From the NCBI GenBank assembly GCA_973895155.1, contig OZ316898.1:1736001-1800000 (forward strand): DNA of 64,000 nt, written 5' to 3'. The translations under genes were made by a program, and so were the position numbers. Positions within the stretch are counted from its first letter, which is position 1; the number at the start of each line of letters is the position of its first letter. The notes beneath the pieces are model-generated. The model had not been told where the DNA came from, made no database searches, and saw only the letters and a list, made by a program, of their open reading frames with translations. This document shows positions 1 through 12,047 of the stretch, piece by piece. Origin of the DNA: Marsupella aquatica. Its lineage: Eukaryota; Marchantiophyta.

Positions 1-891
1 CTATCTAGAGTCACTAAAACCAAGTGCCTGGGCTCTACAAATGATAGGGAATGTCTGAGCTTGCGACAGACAACCTCAGTCTAAAGAAGGAAAAGAAGAC
101 AATAGCTCAATCCATCACAAGCCCAAAGGAACGTTTATCCTCTCTCAACCTCTTTTGCTTTTTAATTCGCTTTATTGTACTTTTGTTTGGCCCCTCACAA
201 GTAAAGTGGTCCTTTTTCTCGAGGCTGTATTTTGAAAGGTCTCTTCTCATTTGGTCAATATTAAATACCTTACCTGACCTCCTGTAGGTAGAATAACCAC
301 CCGGTAGTATTCACCCGATAAGTAATTATAGTATTTTTTACCTAAACCTGTGGCTAACTCTTCCCCAACAATGGGAAAGAGTGATGGGTCTATTACGGAG
401 TCCAATAAATAGGTTTACGAAACTTAATCATAGTTTAATTTTTCACTATTTTTGTGCTTCAGAAGCTTATAGTTTCATAAACATCTGACGAAACAAAAAT
501 TTGTCAATATTTTCAATACTAAATGCATTACCTGTCCACTGTTCTGCTCAGGAGACAATCCAGAGGAACCTGTGTATCAGATATGGCGACCCATAACTGA
601 CCTTTCAAATTTGTTCCAATCAGTCTTTCGAAGCCCCATTAGATTCACATCTGGGACGATACACAATTTTATGTGGAGTTATCGGATGACACATAGCTCT
701 TGTGATCAAGTGACAGCTTTCGAGCGAGCTTCGTCTAGAAGATTGCCGTGGCTCAAGAAAACTGTGGTTTCTGTGATGTGAACGAGAAAGAATGTGATTG
801 CTAGGCTGAGGTTTAGCGTACACTAGAGTGGAGTTTGTAAGGAAGAGAAGACTCTGTTATCATTTCGTTGGAGCTGCTGTTGTTGTTGGAC
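1..891. other. No gene recognised at left edge
   Basis: The short open frames here (for example 51-287 on the plus strand) have no recognisable domain and no convincing splice partners. The last part, from about 840, is probably the 5' untranslated region of the DnaJ-type gene that follows. Confidence 0.4.
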
Positions 892-2186
892 ATGGCCACG
901 ATTTCAGCGACGATCGTCGGTGCTGCTCTCGGATCCGTTGCTGCGCCGCAGAGAGCTGCAACCCAGGTGTGGATCTCGATTGGAGGCCATAGCGAGCGCT
1001 CTTTGAGAGATTCGAGGACTGTCCGGTGCCGTTCCCCATTTTTTCCATTTCAGCTGGGCTTCCGGTGTTCGTGTGTACTGGAGTGGAATTGGTCATTCAA
1101 GAGAAGCTTGTCTGTGGTCTCTGCGTGACAAAAATGCTTGATGTAGAATGTATGGCGCTGTCATTTGTTGGAGTGTAGGGTTTTGTCCAACATTAAGATA
1201 TCTGTCTTGCTACCTGTCTGCAATCTGTGTTGGGCCGTGCGTACTGCATCGTAGAAATTGGTTTTCCTAGTCTTGTTTGTAACGGTATTTGTCCCTGCGG
1301 ACAGACAGACGGAAGGAAGGAACTATTGTTTCTCTAGAGCCCTTACTAGCTCGGGAATCACAGAATGGAGGGAGATTCTTGGGCTTTAACAATGGCTGGC
1401 AACAGCCCCGAGTGGGGAGCTTCAAGGGCCGGACGAAGCAACACCCGAAAATCGTAACTGGAGCACTACCAACAGAAGTTGCGGCTGCTGCCACCGCGCT
1501 TGCTGTCGGTGGTGCACTTTTTGCCCTCACAAAACTGAACAAAGACACAGAAGCAATCCTCCCGACAAAGACGGTATGCACAATTCCTTGTTCGGCTTGT
1601 TGTAATTTTAATTGTGGGGATGTATCACAGTACAGGGTGTTTGAACTTTCCCACCGAATTTTGGAAAAATCCTTAACCATTTTTGCATTACTTATTTAGG
1701 ATTGCGAAGCATGCGGAGGATCAGGATTGTGCCCTACATGTGATGGCGAGGGATTTGTGAACAAAAACTTATCTGCAGACGCAGCAGCCAAAGCGCGGGC
1801 CACGGCCAAAGATGCAGCCACGAGATATACCGCTGGGTATCTCCCTTCCCATTCTCTTCTCTGCTTTGTGATTTTGTCAACGAATATCGAAACTCTTATT
1901 TCCTACCAAAATTAGCTTTCTCGAGTTCAGTAACGAAAGGCACCAAGTTTGGAGACTGCAGTGGGAGTTTTTCATGAGTGGCTTGTTAATGACGTTGGAC
2001 TATACAATTTTACATTTTACAGAATGGTCAATGTTGTGGTTTTTCTTTTCCTCCGCGGGTTATTGTTGCCGGTTCTGATGAATTGGACTGATCTGCAGAT
2101 TGGCGAAGAAGTGGAATTATTGCTCAACCTGCGGTGGGGGACGCGGGTGTCAATCTTGTGAAGGTAGAGGATGGGTAGCTCAGTAG
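892..2186 (+). CDS. DnaJ-type Cys-rich zinc-finger protein, probably plastid
   Basis: Three clear coding blocks share compatible introns: a block ending at 1573 (donor gtatgc), 1700-1836, and 2099-2186 ending in TAG. The last two encode four CxxCxGxG-like motifs in order (CEACGGSG, CPTCDGEG, CSTCGGGRG, CQSCEGRG), the zinc-binding pattern of the DnaJ central domain. The J domain is absent, as in plant plastid proteins such as LQY1, BSD2 and PSA2. An Ala/Gly-rich hydrophobic stretch before the zinc finger (about 1475-1530) could be one membrane span. The proposed start at 892 (MATISATIVGAALG) looks like a transit peptide, but it lies in another frame from the 1330-1573 block, so an intron between about 1030 and 1360 is needed and I could not place it. 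By family analogy the product would help assemble or repair photosynthetic complexes; which orthologue it is stays open. The zinc-finger call is firm and the 5' end is weak. Confidence 0.72.
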
Positions 2187-2654
2187 ATTAGTTTTCTTTC
2201 CTTTCAGGATTCCCCTTCCGATTGTCCTGGATACGCGAATGGCTAGCGTGGGGGCTTAAATCTGCGATCGATATGCATCGATCTCTAAATAGAATTGAGA
2301 ACCCTAAATTTGTTTCGTTGTACATCTGCTCTCACGAATTCGAGCTGGGTGCAGATATATCCAAAGTCGTTGAGATCAACCATTTGCTTGACTTCCCGGC
2401 TCTCACATGTGAAATTGGGGGATATGTATTTTTCAATCTGCGGCTAAAATTGCAATGCTGACGTCCGTCACTTGAATAATCAAGTCATTGAAAGCACCTT
2501 CGCTTTTTAACTGTAGCGTTCTCGGAGTGCATTTGCGGCTAATTATCTGGGAATTATTTTCTGCATCTCAGGAGAGTCCATTAACTTCACACTCCAGCCT
2601 TGAGAAAGAAAGAGCTTAGGGCTAAATTTGTAAGGACGTAGTTCAGACTCTTCG

Positions 2655-2860
2655 AATGTCAGGAAATATTCTTTCTTTGAGAATCATTGATCCTTACATT
2701 TGAACGCGACGGAACTTACTCTGAATTGAATTTCACGGAATTGTTATTACTTTCATGTCACGCTATACACTTCAATATGAATGTCACGAAATACATTCTG
2801 ATGTGATATCACGAAATATAAGCTGATTTTGAATGTCACAAAATACACTGAATGTCACGA
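2655..2860. repeat. Degenerate short repeat, AATGTCACGAAATA type
   Basis: The motif AATGTCACGAAATA or a close variant occurs at least six times (near 2657, 2733, 2756, 2780, 2806, 2832 and 2851), spaced about 20-75 bases apart. It lies in the gene-free stretch 2187-3435, in which I see nothing else. An open frame at 2829-3098 starts inside the repeat and has no recognisable domain. Confidence 0.5.
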
Positions 2861-3435
2861 CGACATAATTGGAATTGTGACTGCCTTTGGAGCAGGTATT
2901 CATGCTACCGGGCATCCATCAAACTCGAGACTTTTTGGGACAGTGCTTTCGAGATTGCTGGATTATCCTTATGTACAAATCGAAGCTTGTGGAGCCGAGT
3001 TCCAAATTTTGTGGCCTCGTTTACGGCTGGCACCCAACACTAAATCCCCCTGTTATCTAGTACAAAGATCGAAAACTGAAGAACAGACAAAGAGTTGAGT
3101 TAACGAATGTGAATTTGATGTTTACCACCAGTTTCTCTCAAGTTGGGGTGGGTAATAATGCACACTCTCTGCAGCAGAAGACATGGGCAGATTCATGTGG
3201 TATTTTGATTTAGGGTTTCAAGGTGAGGCCATTGAACCTGAAAGATGGTGTATGGAGGTGGCGTACCAACCCTGGTGTGGCTAACTTGTCGTCATACTAG
3301 AGGTGTCGTCAGTGAATATTTGCAATTTGGCAACAGGTGAGGCATTCACCGAAGAATCAGATTGTGTATAAAGTGGCAGACTCAAACTAGCAGTTTTCCC
3401 GCATGGTCTGCCACGACTGCCTCTCGATGTGATCT

Positions 3436-4966
3436 ATGACAATCATTGTCATTTGCTTGGGGCCAAAATCCATCATGTCCTTAGTAAGAATGTGTACAGT
3501 GACCGTGTCTCTATTCAGAATGTGTATGTGCATGTGCTTGCGGGCACGGGAGCGAGAGAGACGAGAGACATCCAGCAGAGGTTTAGACGCCGACCAAGCC
3601 CCTGAACTCGACTTATCCAAAGCTGATTGCATAGAGAAAGGAGAACTAGAACTTAGCATCACAACAGAACATTTGCAGCTCTCTGCGAACCCTCTTCCTA
3701 TTCTAGCTGGACTGAGTCGTCATCCTTTTGTTGAAGCTGGCGACCTCAAGTCTATTTTGGGACCCTATAGCCCCAAACGACAGCTTGCAGAGCGGAAGGA
3801 ATCACAGCAGGTATGGTTTCCAACTCCGTCAAAGAAGAGCTTTGATTGACCAACCAACAGTAAGCCCTGCTTAAGTCCGCATTTATATTAGTTAGCATTG
3901 TGTCACATTCGAAATTTGAGATCCAAAACCATATGTACGATTGTGATATTCTATTCAAAACCTCTGTAATATGCGAAATTAAGTGAGAGTACTGAAAATC
4001 CAGAAAATGAAGGCATTTATGACTATCATGTTCCAAGAATTGAATGAGCCTTGAGTCACACAGAATTCTTTCATTTTAAACTCATAGCATTTTTGCTTTT
4101 GGACAGAACAACTTCACTCCGAGGCACCTCAAGTCCGGGTTGCTGTGGTTGTCAAATAGTATTGACGAACATCATGCAATATTCTCAAACGGTGTCAAGC
4201 GCCCGATTGCTGAACAGGTTTGCCGAAAATCTCGTTTTGTAATTGTAATGCCGGCACGTTCAAGCTTGGTGCAATTCTAGTTCGGATAAGTCGGTTTCTT
4301 CACTTTGGGCATGAGAAATCAGCAACCTATGGAGAACTATGCATACCAGATTAGTAAGTACTTTCCCCCCCTAGCCTGAGAAATTCGCAACAATTGGAGG
4401 AAGCTAAGCAGTTAAGGTCTGTTTCACATGTACATAAGAATCAGTAACAGAAGAGGAAGCTGCTTAGCTGAGTAAGGATCAGCTTTTGCCGCTTCAGGAT
4501 GAGAATTCATCAACATGACGGAAATTAAAATACCTACTATTCAGAAAGACAGGTCACAATCACCTCATCCTACATCGTGGAATAAAGATTTATATTGTGC
4601 TACTTGCAGGGGGAGCCTGGAGTGACTCTGGAAAACGCTGAAGAGGTGGATCGACAATTTTTTAGCAGCTCAGCTGCGTCCCCAGCTCAGACGCACACGA
4701 TTGCATGGTCTGAATGTGAATCTTGTGTCGTTGAATCTACATCTTGTATTGCCGATCACCATGAACTGATGGGAGAAAGAAAACATAGTGTGGAGGTTGT
4801 ATTAATGGAGGAGAAGCTTTACACCCTCGTGGACGAACTAGTCCAGACAGATGAGAGTAAATACACCTATGGAACATCATGCCCCACTGACTTTGGACCT
4901 TCTTGCCAATGTAGCCAGCTACCTAACCAGATTTTGGCCACGCCAGCCTCTTCTTGCACTATTTAA
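3436..4966 (+). CDS. Unrecognised three-exon protein-coding gene
   Basis: I do not recognise the protein, but three open blocks join without a frame conflict. A block open from 3436 ends at 3810 (codons for ESQQ, donor gtatgg). A 111-base exon runs from 4107 to 4217 (acceptor ggacag, donor gtttgc; 37 codons beginning NNFTPRHLKSG). A last exon runs from 4610 to the TAA at 4964-4966 (acceptor ttgcag; begins GEPGVTLENAEEVD). All three junctions are phase 0, and the middle exon is not evident unless both splice sites are used, which supports a real gene. The last exon is rich in Ser, Glu and Cys, with several scattered Cys residues. No transmembrane segment or known catalytic motif is seen. The true start is uncertain: in-frame ATGs lie at 3436 and around 3520, and further 5' exons are possible. 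Confidence 0.5.
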
Positions 4967-7209
4967 CTTATTGATTGAGGACAACTCAAAAGAAGAATTT
5001 GACTACTTGCAACGGTAGGGAGTAGGACCAGGGGCTGAGCGTAGTTCTACGAGCCCACGTAACGTACATCGTGGCCCTTCGACGGGGATTATATTAAAAC
5101 TTACAAATAAATTAACTGTGAATCGGATCTGTCAGGATTGCTTGCTTTGCCGATGTAGTCCAGAGATATTGTCAGTACCATATCAAAGAAGCTCTCTGCT
5201 CGATACCAGTACTGCCTCGGCATCCCAGTGCAGCCCCATGTGCGGAGGAAACAGTTTGTTCAGCAGATTATCTTTTAGTGATGGGAAAAGGCGAACCCAC
5301 TTGCACGACAGCAGCTTTATCCTGTGACCAGTTTTACCGCTGTGTGGATGGAACAGTTTGTTTAGCGCAATTAAGATCTTTGGTGATCATAGGCAGAATC
5401 TCGGTAGATGACACTTGCTTGAAAGACAGATTTAGCCTCTGAGTACTTTCCTAACCAATTTCACCTCGTTAACGAAGGCTCAGGGACGAGTTCATCGTGA
5501 CTCAGGGAAGAGATTGTTTCCAAGACAAAGTATTTGTCAGTCTCTTTCTTCCACGTAGAGAACTCCTACGCAGATTACGGGTTTGGTAAACAGGTTTCTC
5601 TTTTTCTTCCACCTGCAAAAATACTACTCACACATCTAGTTTTGCTGGAGAGGTGGTGAAGTGTCGTTCCAGTCCTGGTTTGGTACACACGTCACTATTT
5701 TCTTCAACATGCAAAAATCCTACTCAATACAGTTTTGGTTAAGAGGTAACAGTCTCGTTCCAATCCTTGGGTTTTGGTACACAGGTTTCTATTTTCTTCG
5801 ACATACAAAAACCCAACTCAAATATATAGTTTGGTAAAGAGGTAAACGTGTCGTTCAAGTCCTTGGTTTCGTACAAATGTCGGAAATCCTGTCTTCTCCT
5901 CACAATTTATGTACCGTACTATGGGTGTGATGCCCCCGGGGTGATGCCAGTACCACGCCGTACATACAGCAGTGGAGTCCTGAGCAAGCTGGTAGTATTC
6001 AACGACTAGGTCAAATGCTCCAGTCATCAGAAAGACCAACTTGTCCGATTCAGCAACTTTATCAAAAGCTTGACTAATTCCAGTCATTAGTCAAATCCAC
6101 TCCCGTGTGACTTTCGGTTCGGCATTCGGCGTTATTTATTTGGCAGGCCTCAAAACTTGTCAGTTCCGTACTTGGAAGGCCACTGTGGTAGGTAGCGGTA
6201 ACGGTTCGTACACTACTGAAGTGTGTCCTTGACGGAAAAGCAAGTTCAGTCCCCATGGTCAGTACAACCTCCCATCAGAGATGACCGTTTCAACCCACAT
6301 AGCAATTGATTCGGCCTCCGCTTCGAGACCCAAAACGCAAACAAACAACCAGCCCGCACCGTTGGACAAAATGACTAATACGAGGCAAAACGACATGACA
6401 GCAGATGGTAGAGATTTCATGTGCTCCCATGTGACAGCCGAATCACTTCGCATCTTGCCCAGTAATTCAAAGTTTTCGTCAAAAGGAGATAAGAATCTCG
6501 TCGAATCTTGCCCAGTAATTCAAATTTATGGTACAAAGGGTTCTTGAGCATCGACACGTACATTACTCGTCCCCCTCTCACGACACCCACCCCAAATCAC
6601 ATGGACATGCATGGGGGTAACCCGATAAGACAACAGAATTAGCTGAAACGAGAAAAAACACGGAATGATTCGAAAAGGCCACTTTAGAAGGAGCTTGTTT
6701 TACTATTCAAGCATGTGCTTTCTTTGGCGAAAGCCTACATTCAAAAAATTTTCCCCAGACGTCTAAACGAGTTGCAAAGCTTGCGTTCGCTACTACACAA
6801 GAACAGCTAGTGATCATCTAACTAGTGTGCTGCTGTTCAAAAGAATGATTTTTTGAGGTATCTGAAGAGAATTAGGTGAATGTAGGAAGCCTAAAAATGA
6901 ATCCCTTCCAGATAGGGACGACTAATGACTGTATTTAATTTGACCGATTCGCTCACCAAAAGGTTACAGTAAGGTAAGGTAGTGAGCATATCTGTACAAA
7001 GCCCTCACCTACCAAATTGCGTTCTCCACGAACCTCTCCTAACGCCTCGAAAAATCCACAAAAGCCAGGATTGCATAGCATGTCCAATTTAATCGAGTCT
7101 AGGAAACATTGCACAAGCAGAACAAGTAGTGTTCCACCGGGCAATTTACATGATGGGCCATATTGACCAAGTCAACCTAATTTTGGACCATTGCCAACAC
7201 TTGTCTTCA
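4967..7209. other. Intergenic, no gene recognised
   Basis: Short open frames at 5118-5327 (+), 5818-6087 (-) and 6281-6547 (+) show no domain or splice partner. Between about 5590 and 5880 a phrase meaning roughly 'gttttggtacacaggtttct..ttttcttc.acatgcaaaaa' recurs three or four times, a weak old repeat. The right end, just below 7210, probably holds the 3' untranslated region of the minus-strand PP2C gene. Confidence 0.4.
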
Positions 7210-9931
7210 TCAGCCTTGAAGAACATTCCTCGGCGAAGCCCCAAGACCCGTCTTTCTTTGGAAATGGTGAAGGTCCACAATCAACACACTAATATCGTCG
7301 TGACATCCCCTCTGGACGGACATCTCCACCAATCTCTTGCAGGCAGCCGCTGTCCCAGCGCTAGGTAATGGCGGTTCTGGGAAACCAACATTTGGCATGT
7401 CAGAATCCATCGTGCCCATACAAATATCCACTTCATCATCTGTCATTGACGGAAACCTGGTGTTGAGATCCTGTGTCTCCGGATACTTTCCCAAAAGCTT
7501 CATATCTTGCAGTCCCTGACTTTCATCTGTTGAGTCAAGTACTACCTCCTCCCCTCGTTTGGAAAGACTGGAGGATGCCATGGCCAGCGGAATTTGCAAG
7601 TCCATCACCACTGATTTCATGCTTTCTGACTGAAGGAAGGCTCTAGCAGTATCGACAGCTTCTTGGTTGGTAACCTGAGGTCAAAACAGAAGGCCATCTT
7701 AGGTAATGCACATCAAACTTCGAACACATGTGAAACTTCATAAAATGTTTGATTGACCAACTGGGAATTCCAAGGCGGGGTGTCGTAGCATCCTGCCCAA
7801 AGTTCCTCCTATCAAGGCCCAGAGTCCAATAACTTGGCACAGTTCAATAAACTTACAAAACTACTCGAAGACGTACACAATACAAACAAAGATTTGTAGC
7901 TTACCGCATCCCACAGTCCGTCTGAAGCCAGTATGAGGAATTCGCAATCGGATGTGATTTGCAGCTTTTGAACCTCCGGTTCAGCAGAAATCCATTCCTT
8001 CAAGTGTAGATCACCAATACCTCTTGACACGGCTAACGTTCCTTGCACCCTCCATGTGCCAGTGAGGTTGTCCACGAAGCCTCCCTGTACAGATATTCCA
8101 GACTTTAGAAATTTGAAGGGGAAACAATATGAAGCAAACAAGTCTTATCCCAAACACTGCATGCGGGCAAGGAAAGAAGACCCTACTCACCAGGTTCTCA
8201 ATGCGTTGTCGTTCATCCTCCCTCCCTGCTCGGTGATCGCTAGTAAGAGCCTCTGCAGTGCCCGCTCTACTTAACACGGCACGACAATCTCCGGCATTTG
8301 CGACCACCATATGGCCATCTTTCATTATAGCAGTAACACAGCTAGCTCCGCTGGTAACACGCTGCATGACAGAACAGGTGCAGAGCAGTCAGCTCCAATT
8401 GAGGTGAATAGACCGTTGAAGTAACAATCAGATCTACAAAATTAGTCACTTGAGAAAAGCTCAAACTATAACTGGAAACCCAACCAAAACTGCAAAATTT
8501 CAAAATAGAGCAGAAAGGAGAAGCGGCAAAATACGTGTTAAAATTATGAGCAGCAAGGCACCCACCTGTTGCAAGAACTCTGCATCAGCAGCGAGATAGC
8601 CTGATCGAATTGCTGCTTCTATAGATCCTTCCCCTTCCTGAGAGCTCTCCATGGCTTCTGTGATTTTGAGGACCAACTGTTCGGCAGCAAAATCTGCAGC
8701 CTTGCGCCCTCCGTGTCCATCGAACACACCAAAGAACGCCTGCATTTGAGAACCCACAATCGCATAAGCTTATGGTACTCGAATTCCATGACAGCCTCAA
8801 ACACAAAACTGCACAGGACAGTTTCAGATGACGCAAAGGGAACAGCCGGCTGACACAGCACCAAAACAAAAGCTTGCCTTCAAATGTGCAACCTTTCTTA
8901 TTCTAGCTACTCACATGAAAGTTATGAGGAAGTAAACCTACCTGTCCAGGGTCACCATGCAAATCAGGAACGGCTTTGTGAGTGTCCTCCAGAATTTCCC
9001 GTCGACCCTTCTTGCATGAGATGCCATAGTACGAGCCGTCGACCGTCATCTCATTGATAGCCTCTTCGGCGAGATCGACCACGTGGGGGAAGGTCGACGG
9101 GAGGACAGCACTGATGCCTGTGGGGATTTCTAGCTTGGGAGGCCGCTTCCGCTTCAATGGCGGCGAGATTGGCCTTACGCTAGGCGCTGCTGATATGTCC
9201 GCTTTGGTTACATCCGAGCTCACACTGGACGTTGCGGAAAGCAGAGGTTCAGTTTCCTCTGTGGGTTCGTCAAACCGATCCGTTGGGAGGTCAGCCAGCT
9301 TTAGCAACTCTTCTGCAATGGAGACACGAGATATGGGAAACACTCTGGGCGACTTGAAGATGGAATGGGATCCCCCGAACCGGGGTGATGGAGCTTCTGG
9401 GGGTATGAGAAGGGGCGGCGGCATTGCAGAAGAGAATCTCGAAATGGGGCTGGTCCTACTCAGCCGGGGAGATGGGGGCTCTACATACGATCCATGCTTG
9501 CCATCACTTTGTGTGTCGAGATTGAAGCGCTTCTCCGGAGCAGTTGGCCGCCATTTGAGGTCAGTAGGGGATGGAGATGCTGCAGTAGAGCAAGAGCAGG
9601 ACGTATACATCGAAACCCCTACACATCCACATACCGACCGTGCACTGGGAGTCCCTACGGGTGATGCCCAAGTTGATGGGGTCCGGGGTGAGCATTGGAC
9701 CCTTGGAGACGGAGGGGGTAGCATTGGAGAGTGAGAAGGAGAGGACATGCGTGTGCAGAGGAAAGGAGAGAGCTTGGGTGCTCCCTGGAAGGACGATGAA
9801 GGTAACAAATCGTCTAGGTTCGCGAGTTGGTGAGAAGGCCGGACATCCCCGAAGATGCGAAGGTCGTCTCTGTGCCGCATCGAAGGAGATGCAGCCAACA
9901 CCGGAGAAGTTGCAACAGCAACACACGTCAT
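7210..9931 (-). CDS. Protein phosphatase 2C, clade B (AP2C-type)
   Basis: A serine/threonine phosphatase of the metal-dependent PP2C family. Five exons on the minus strand, all phase 0: 9931-8942, 8739-8566, 8361-8191, 8084-7905 and 7674-7210, giving 659 residues. PP2C motifs appear in order: [10 protein letters not shown] (about 309-318), [10 protein letters not shown] (332-341), SGASCVTA with [48 protein letters not shown] and GCHDDISV (about 628). The metal-binding Asp and Gly residues are all present. The wording is closest to Arabidopsis clade B AP2C phosphatases, which inactivate MAP kinases. A basic-then-hydrophobic run [11 protein letters not shown] (about 260-270) fits the MAPK docking (KIM) consensus and lies just before the catalytic domain. 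Unusual points are a Ser/Pro-rich N-terminal extension of about 250 residues and an acidic insert of about 90 residues between NQEAV and the final CKRLVEMS helix. Start: first in-frame Met of a long open exon. Confidence 0.93.
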
Positions 9932-12010
9932 TTCTTTCGTTGGCTTCTCGTCGTGAAGTGAGGTCGACTAGTTACTTAAAGTTGAGCAACCTTTTGATCT
10001 AAACACATCGGTTCCTCGATTGCCTGCAAATTACATGCCAATATCCGTGCTTAGAAACGAACAGACGAGACCTTGTGGTTCACTTCGAGTTCTGAGCATA
10101 CAGTATTTCGTTCCCTAACAAGCTGCATCCATTAGAAGAATGGTAATCCGTAACACAGGTTGGTAATTATCATCCCTGCGTGTCCCGCAGCGCTATCCAA
10201 CGAGACAACAAAATTCCAATCTTTACAGGGATGTTGACCAATTGCAAACCACCGGACTGAAATTTGCGACTTGGAATTTCCTGCATCTCTGCAAGTACAG
10301 CTGGTACTGCAACGCGGGATGAACCAGTTGCTATTCAAGTTATGGCACCTTTCCGCCCGTCTGATACTGATCGGTAGCTTTCTCGGGTCCAAATTTAGCT
10401 CGCAATGGCTCAATGCTCTTCTAAAAATGCTGGGAATTCGTAAAGAGGGCTATTCAAATCCCTGCGATTGAAAGGTGGTTCCGAAAAACAAAAGAACAGT
10501 CTTGACCAGTTCCACCTTCCAACGTACTTCGAACCTGTTGCAGCTCGACAAGCTTAAATTTCTCACAGAATTAGAGATAATGGTAAACGATGCACTTACC
10601 AAGTCAAACTCCAAGACATGAGGCGCTCCCTTGTTTAGAAGTAAACTTTCAGTACCACAACATCCACCTACTACACGGCAGCACGGATCTCTTCACCTCA
10701 CAGCCCCCATTCTTCTTAACAAATCTACACCTGCCTTAGGTTCTTCCAGTCGGGGTTCGTCTTCTCCCCTTCTCCCCTTGTGAAACCTTTCGTCCAAACT
10801 CTTAACTGTATCTGTAATGTCTTTGCCTCGTCAAGTCTTCTTGCCTGTGAGCAGTACGTTCTCTTTTGTGCAAGCCGCGACGACGGACACTCAACCGAGG
10901 CAAGCTGTCGATTCTCCCTCGACGAATAACTTTTCGATCCAAATACTCGACAGTCCTTCGATATGAAACAGGTTCTCTGATCTGATAGTTTACTTTACTC
11001 ACTCAAAACGCGTCTCCGGCCCGGATATATTGGCTTGCTTAATAGCTAGCTAGCTAGCCAGCTAGCTGGACGCAAAACGGACACACTGCGCGCCTCGCAG
11101 GATCCCACAAGACGCGCAGGTGAGGAACTCCCTCGTTTCCCTTGACCACGATGAGCCAAACAGCACACTGACACTTTTTTTTTTCTATACTCGATTCTCC
11201 TTGAACTTCTGCGGAACAGCCGGATACGAGTGTGTTCCGCTGCTGATCTAGTCTACTATCTACTTCTAGTAGTAGTACAGTCCTATTCCCACACGAGCAC
11301 GAGTGTGTGATGAGAAAGTGAGTGAGTCGTCTTCGACGCGATGTCTTCTACAGTAGTCGAGCTTTTCAGCTATGGCTTCTCTTCTCGTCTCTTCTCTTCT
11401 TTTCGCTTCGCTTCGACGAAACGAAGTGGTGCGGGATGCGGCGGTGGGTAGAGACGATGGATGACGATCGACGATCGACGATGGCACCTTCGATTGGTTC
11501 GTTCGTTCTTTATCCCCTTCGCTAATAATGATTTTTCTCTCCTCCCGCCCGTTCTTGGCATTCAAGTAAATAAGGGGCACTCTGCCCTGTCAGTCAAGGG
11601 TGCCCTGGCAGTCAAACCACTCTGCCCCGTGCCCACCTCCGGCCCAGCCCGCGGGCGAATGGGGCAAAAGTAAATATCTCGAAAAGATTTCCGTTCGACA
11701 CGAGAACCCATTAAAATAATCTCTCTGCCCGTGTCAGTGTGTCGGGAGTTCAGGTTTTCCGTCGCAGGCGGGCAGCAACCTACAGTGCCGTACGTGACGC
11801 GAGGATGTAAGTTGCGTTTCACTCCTCGGGAAAAGTAGTAACTTTGGAAACACGTCCGACGGTTAATCTGAGCCGCTTACTTTTGGGGATCGACGGTTCG
11901 GAAGCCCCTGAGGGACTGTTTTTAGTCACGTTGACTGAGTAACTTTGATGCTTGCGGTTTGCAGGCTGAGCTGGAGGGAAAGAAAACAAAGCTGTGCCGT
12001 ACGTACCGCA
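9932..12010. other. Upstream region of the PP2C gene, no coding call
   Basis: Probably the promoter and possibly a long or intron-containing 5' untranslated region of the minus-strand PP2C gene. It holds short palindromic and tetranucleotide runs (gctagctagctagc near 11045, cgatcgacgatcgacgatgg near 11465). Open frames here are short, Arg/Ser-rich and without domains. Confidence 0.4.
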
Positions 12011-12047
12011 CGGAGAGGAGAGGAGAGGAGAGGAGAGGAGAGGAGAG
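12011..12047. repeat. GGAGA pentanucleotide microsatellite
   Basis: About seven uninterrupted GGAGA/GAGGA units. They generate the Arg/Glu-rich open frames seen on the plus strand here, which are not taken as genes. Confidence 0.9.

Noticed and set aside
9054-9734. 226-residue plus-strand open frame
   Set aside because: Entirely antisense to exon 1 of the PP2C gene, whose coding evidence is strong; no domain of its own.
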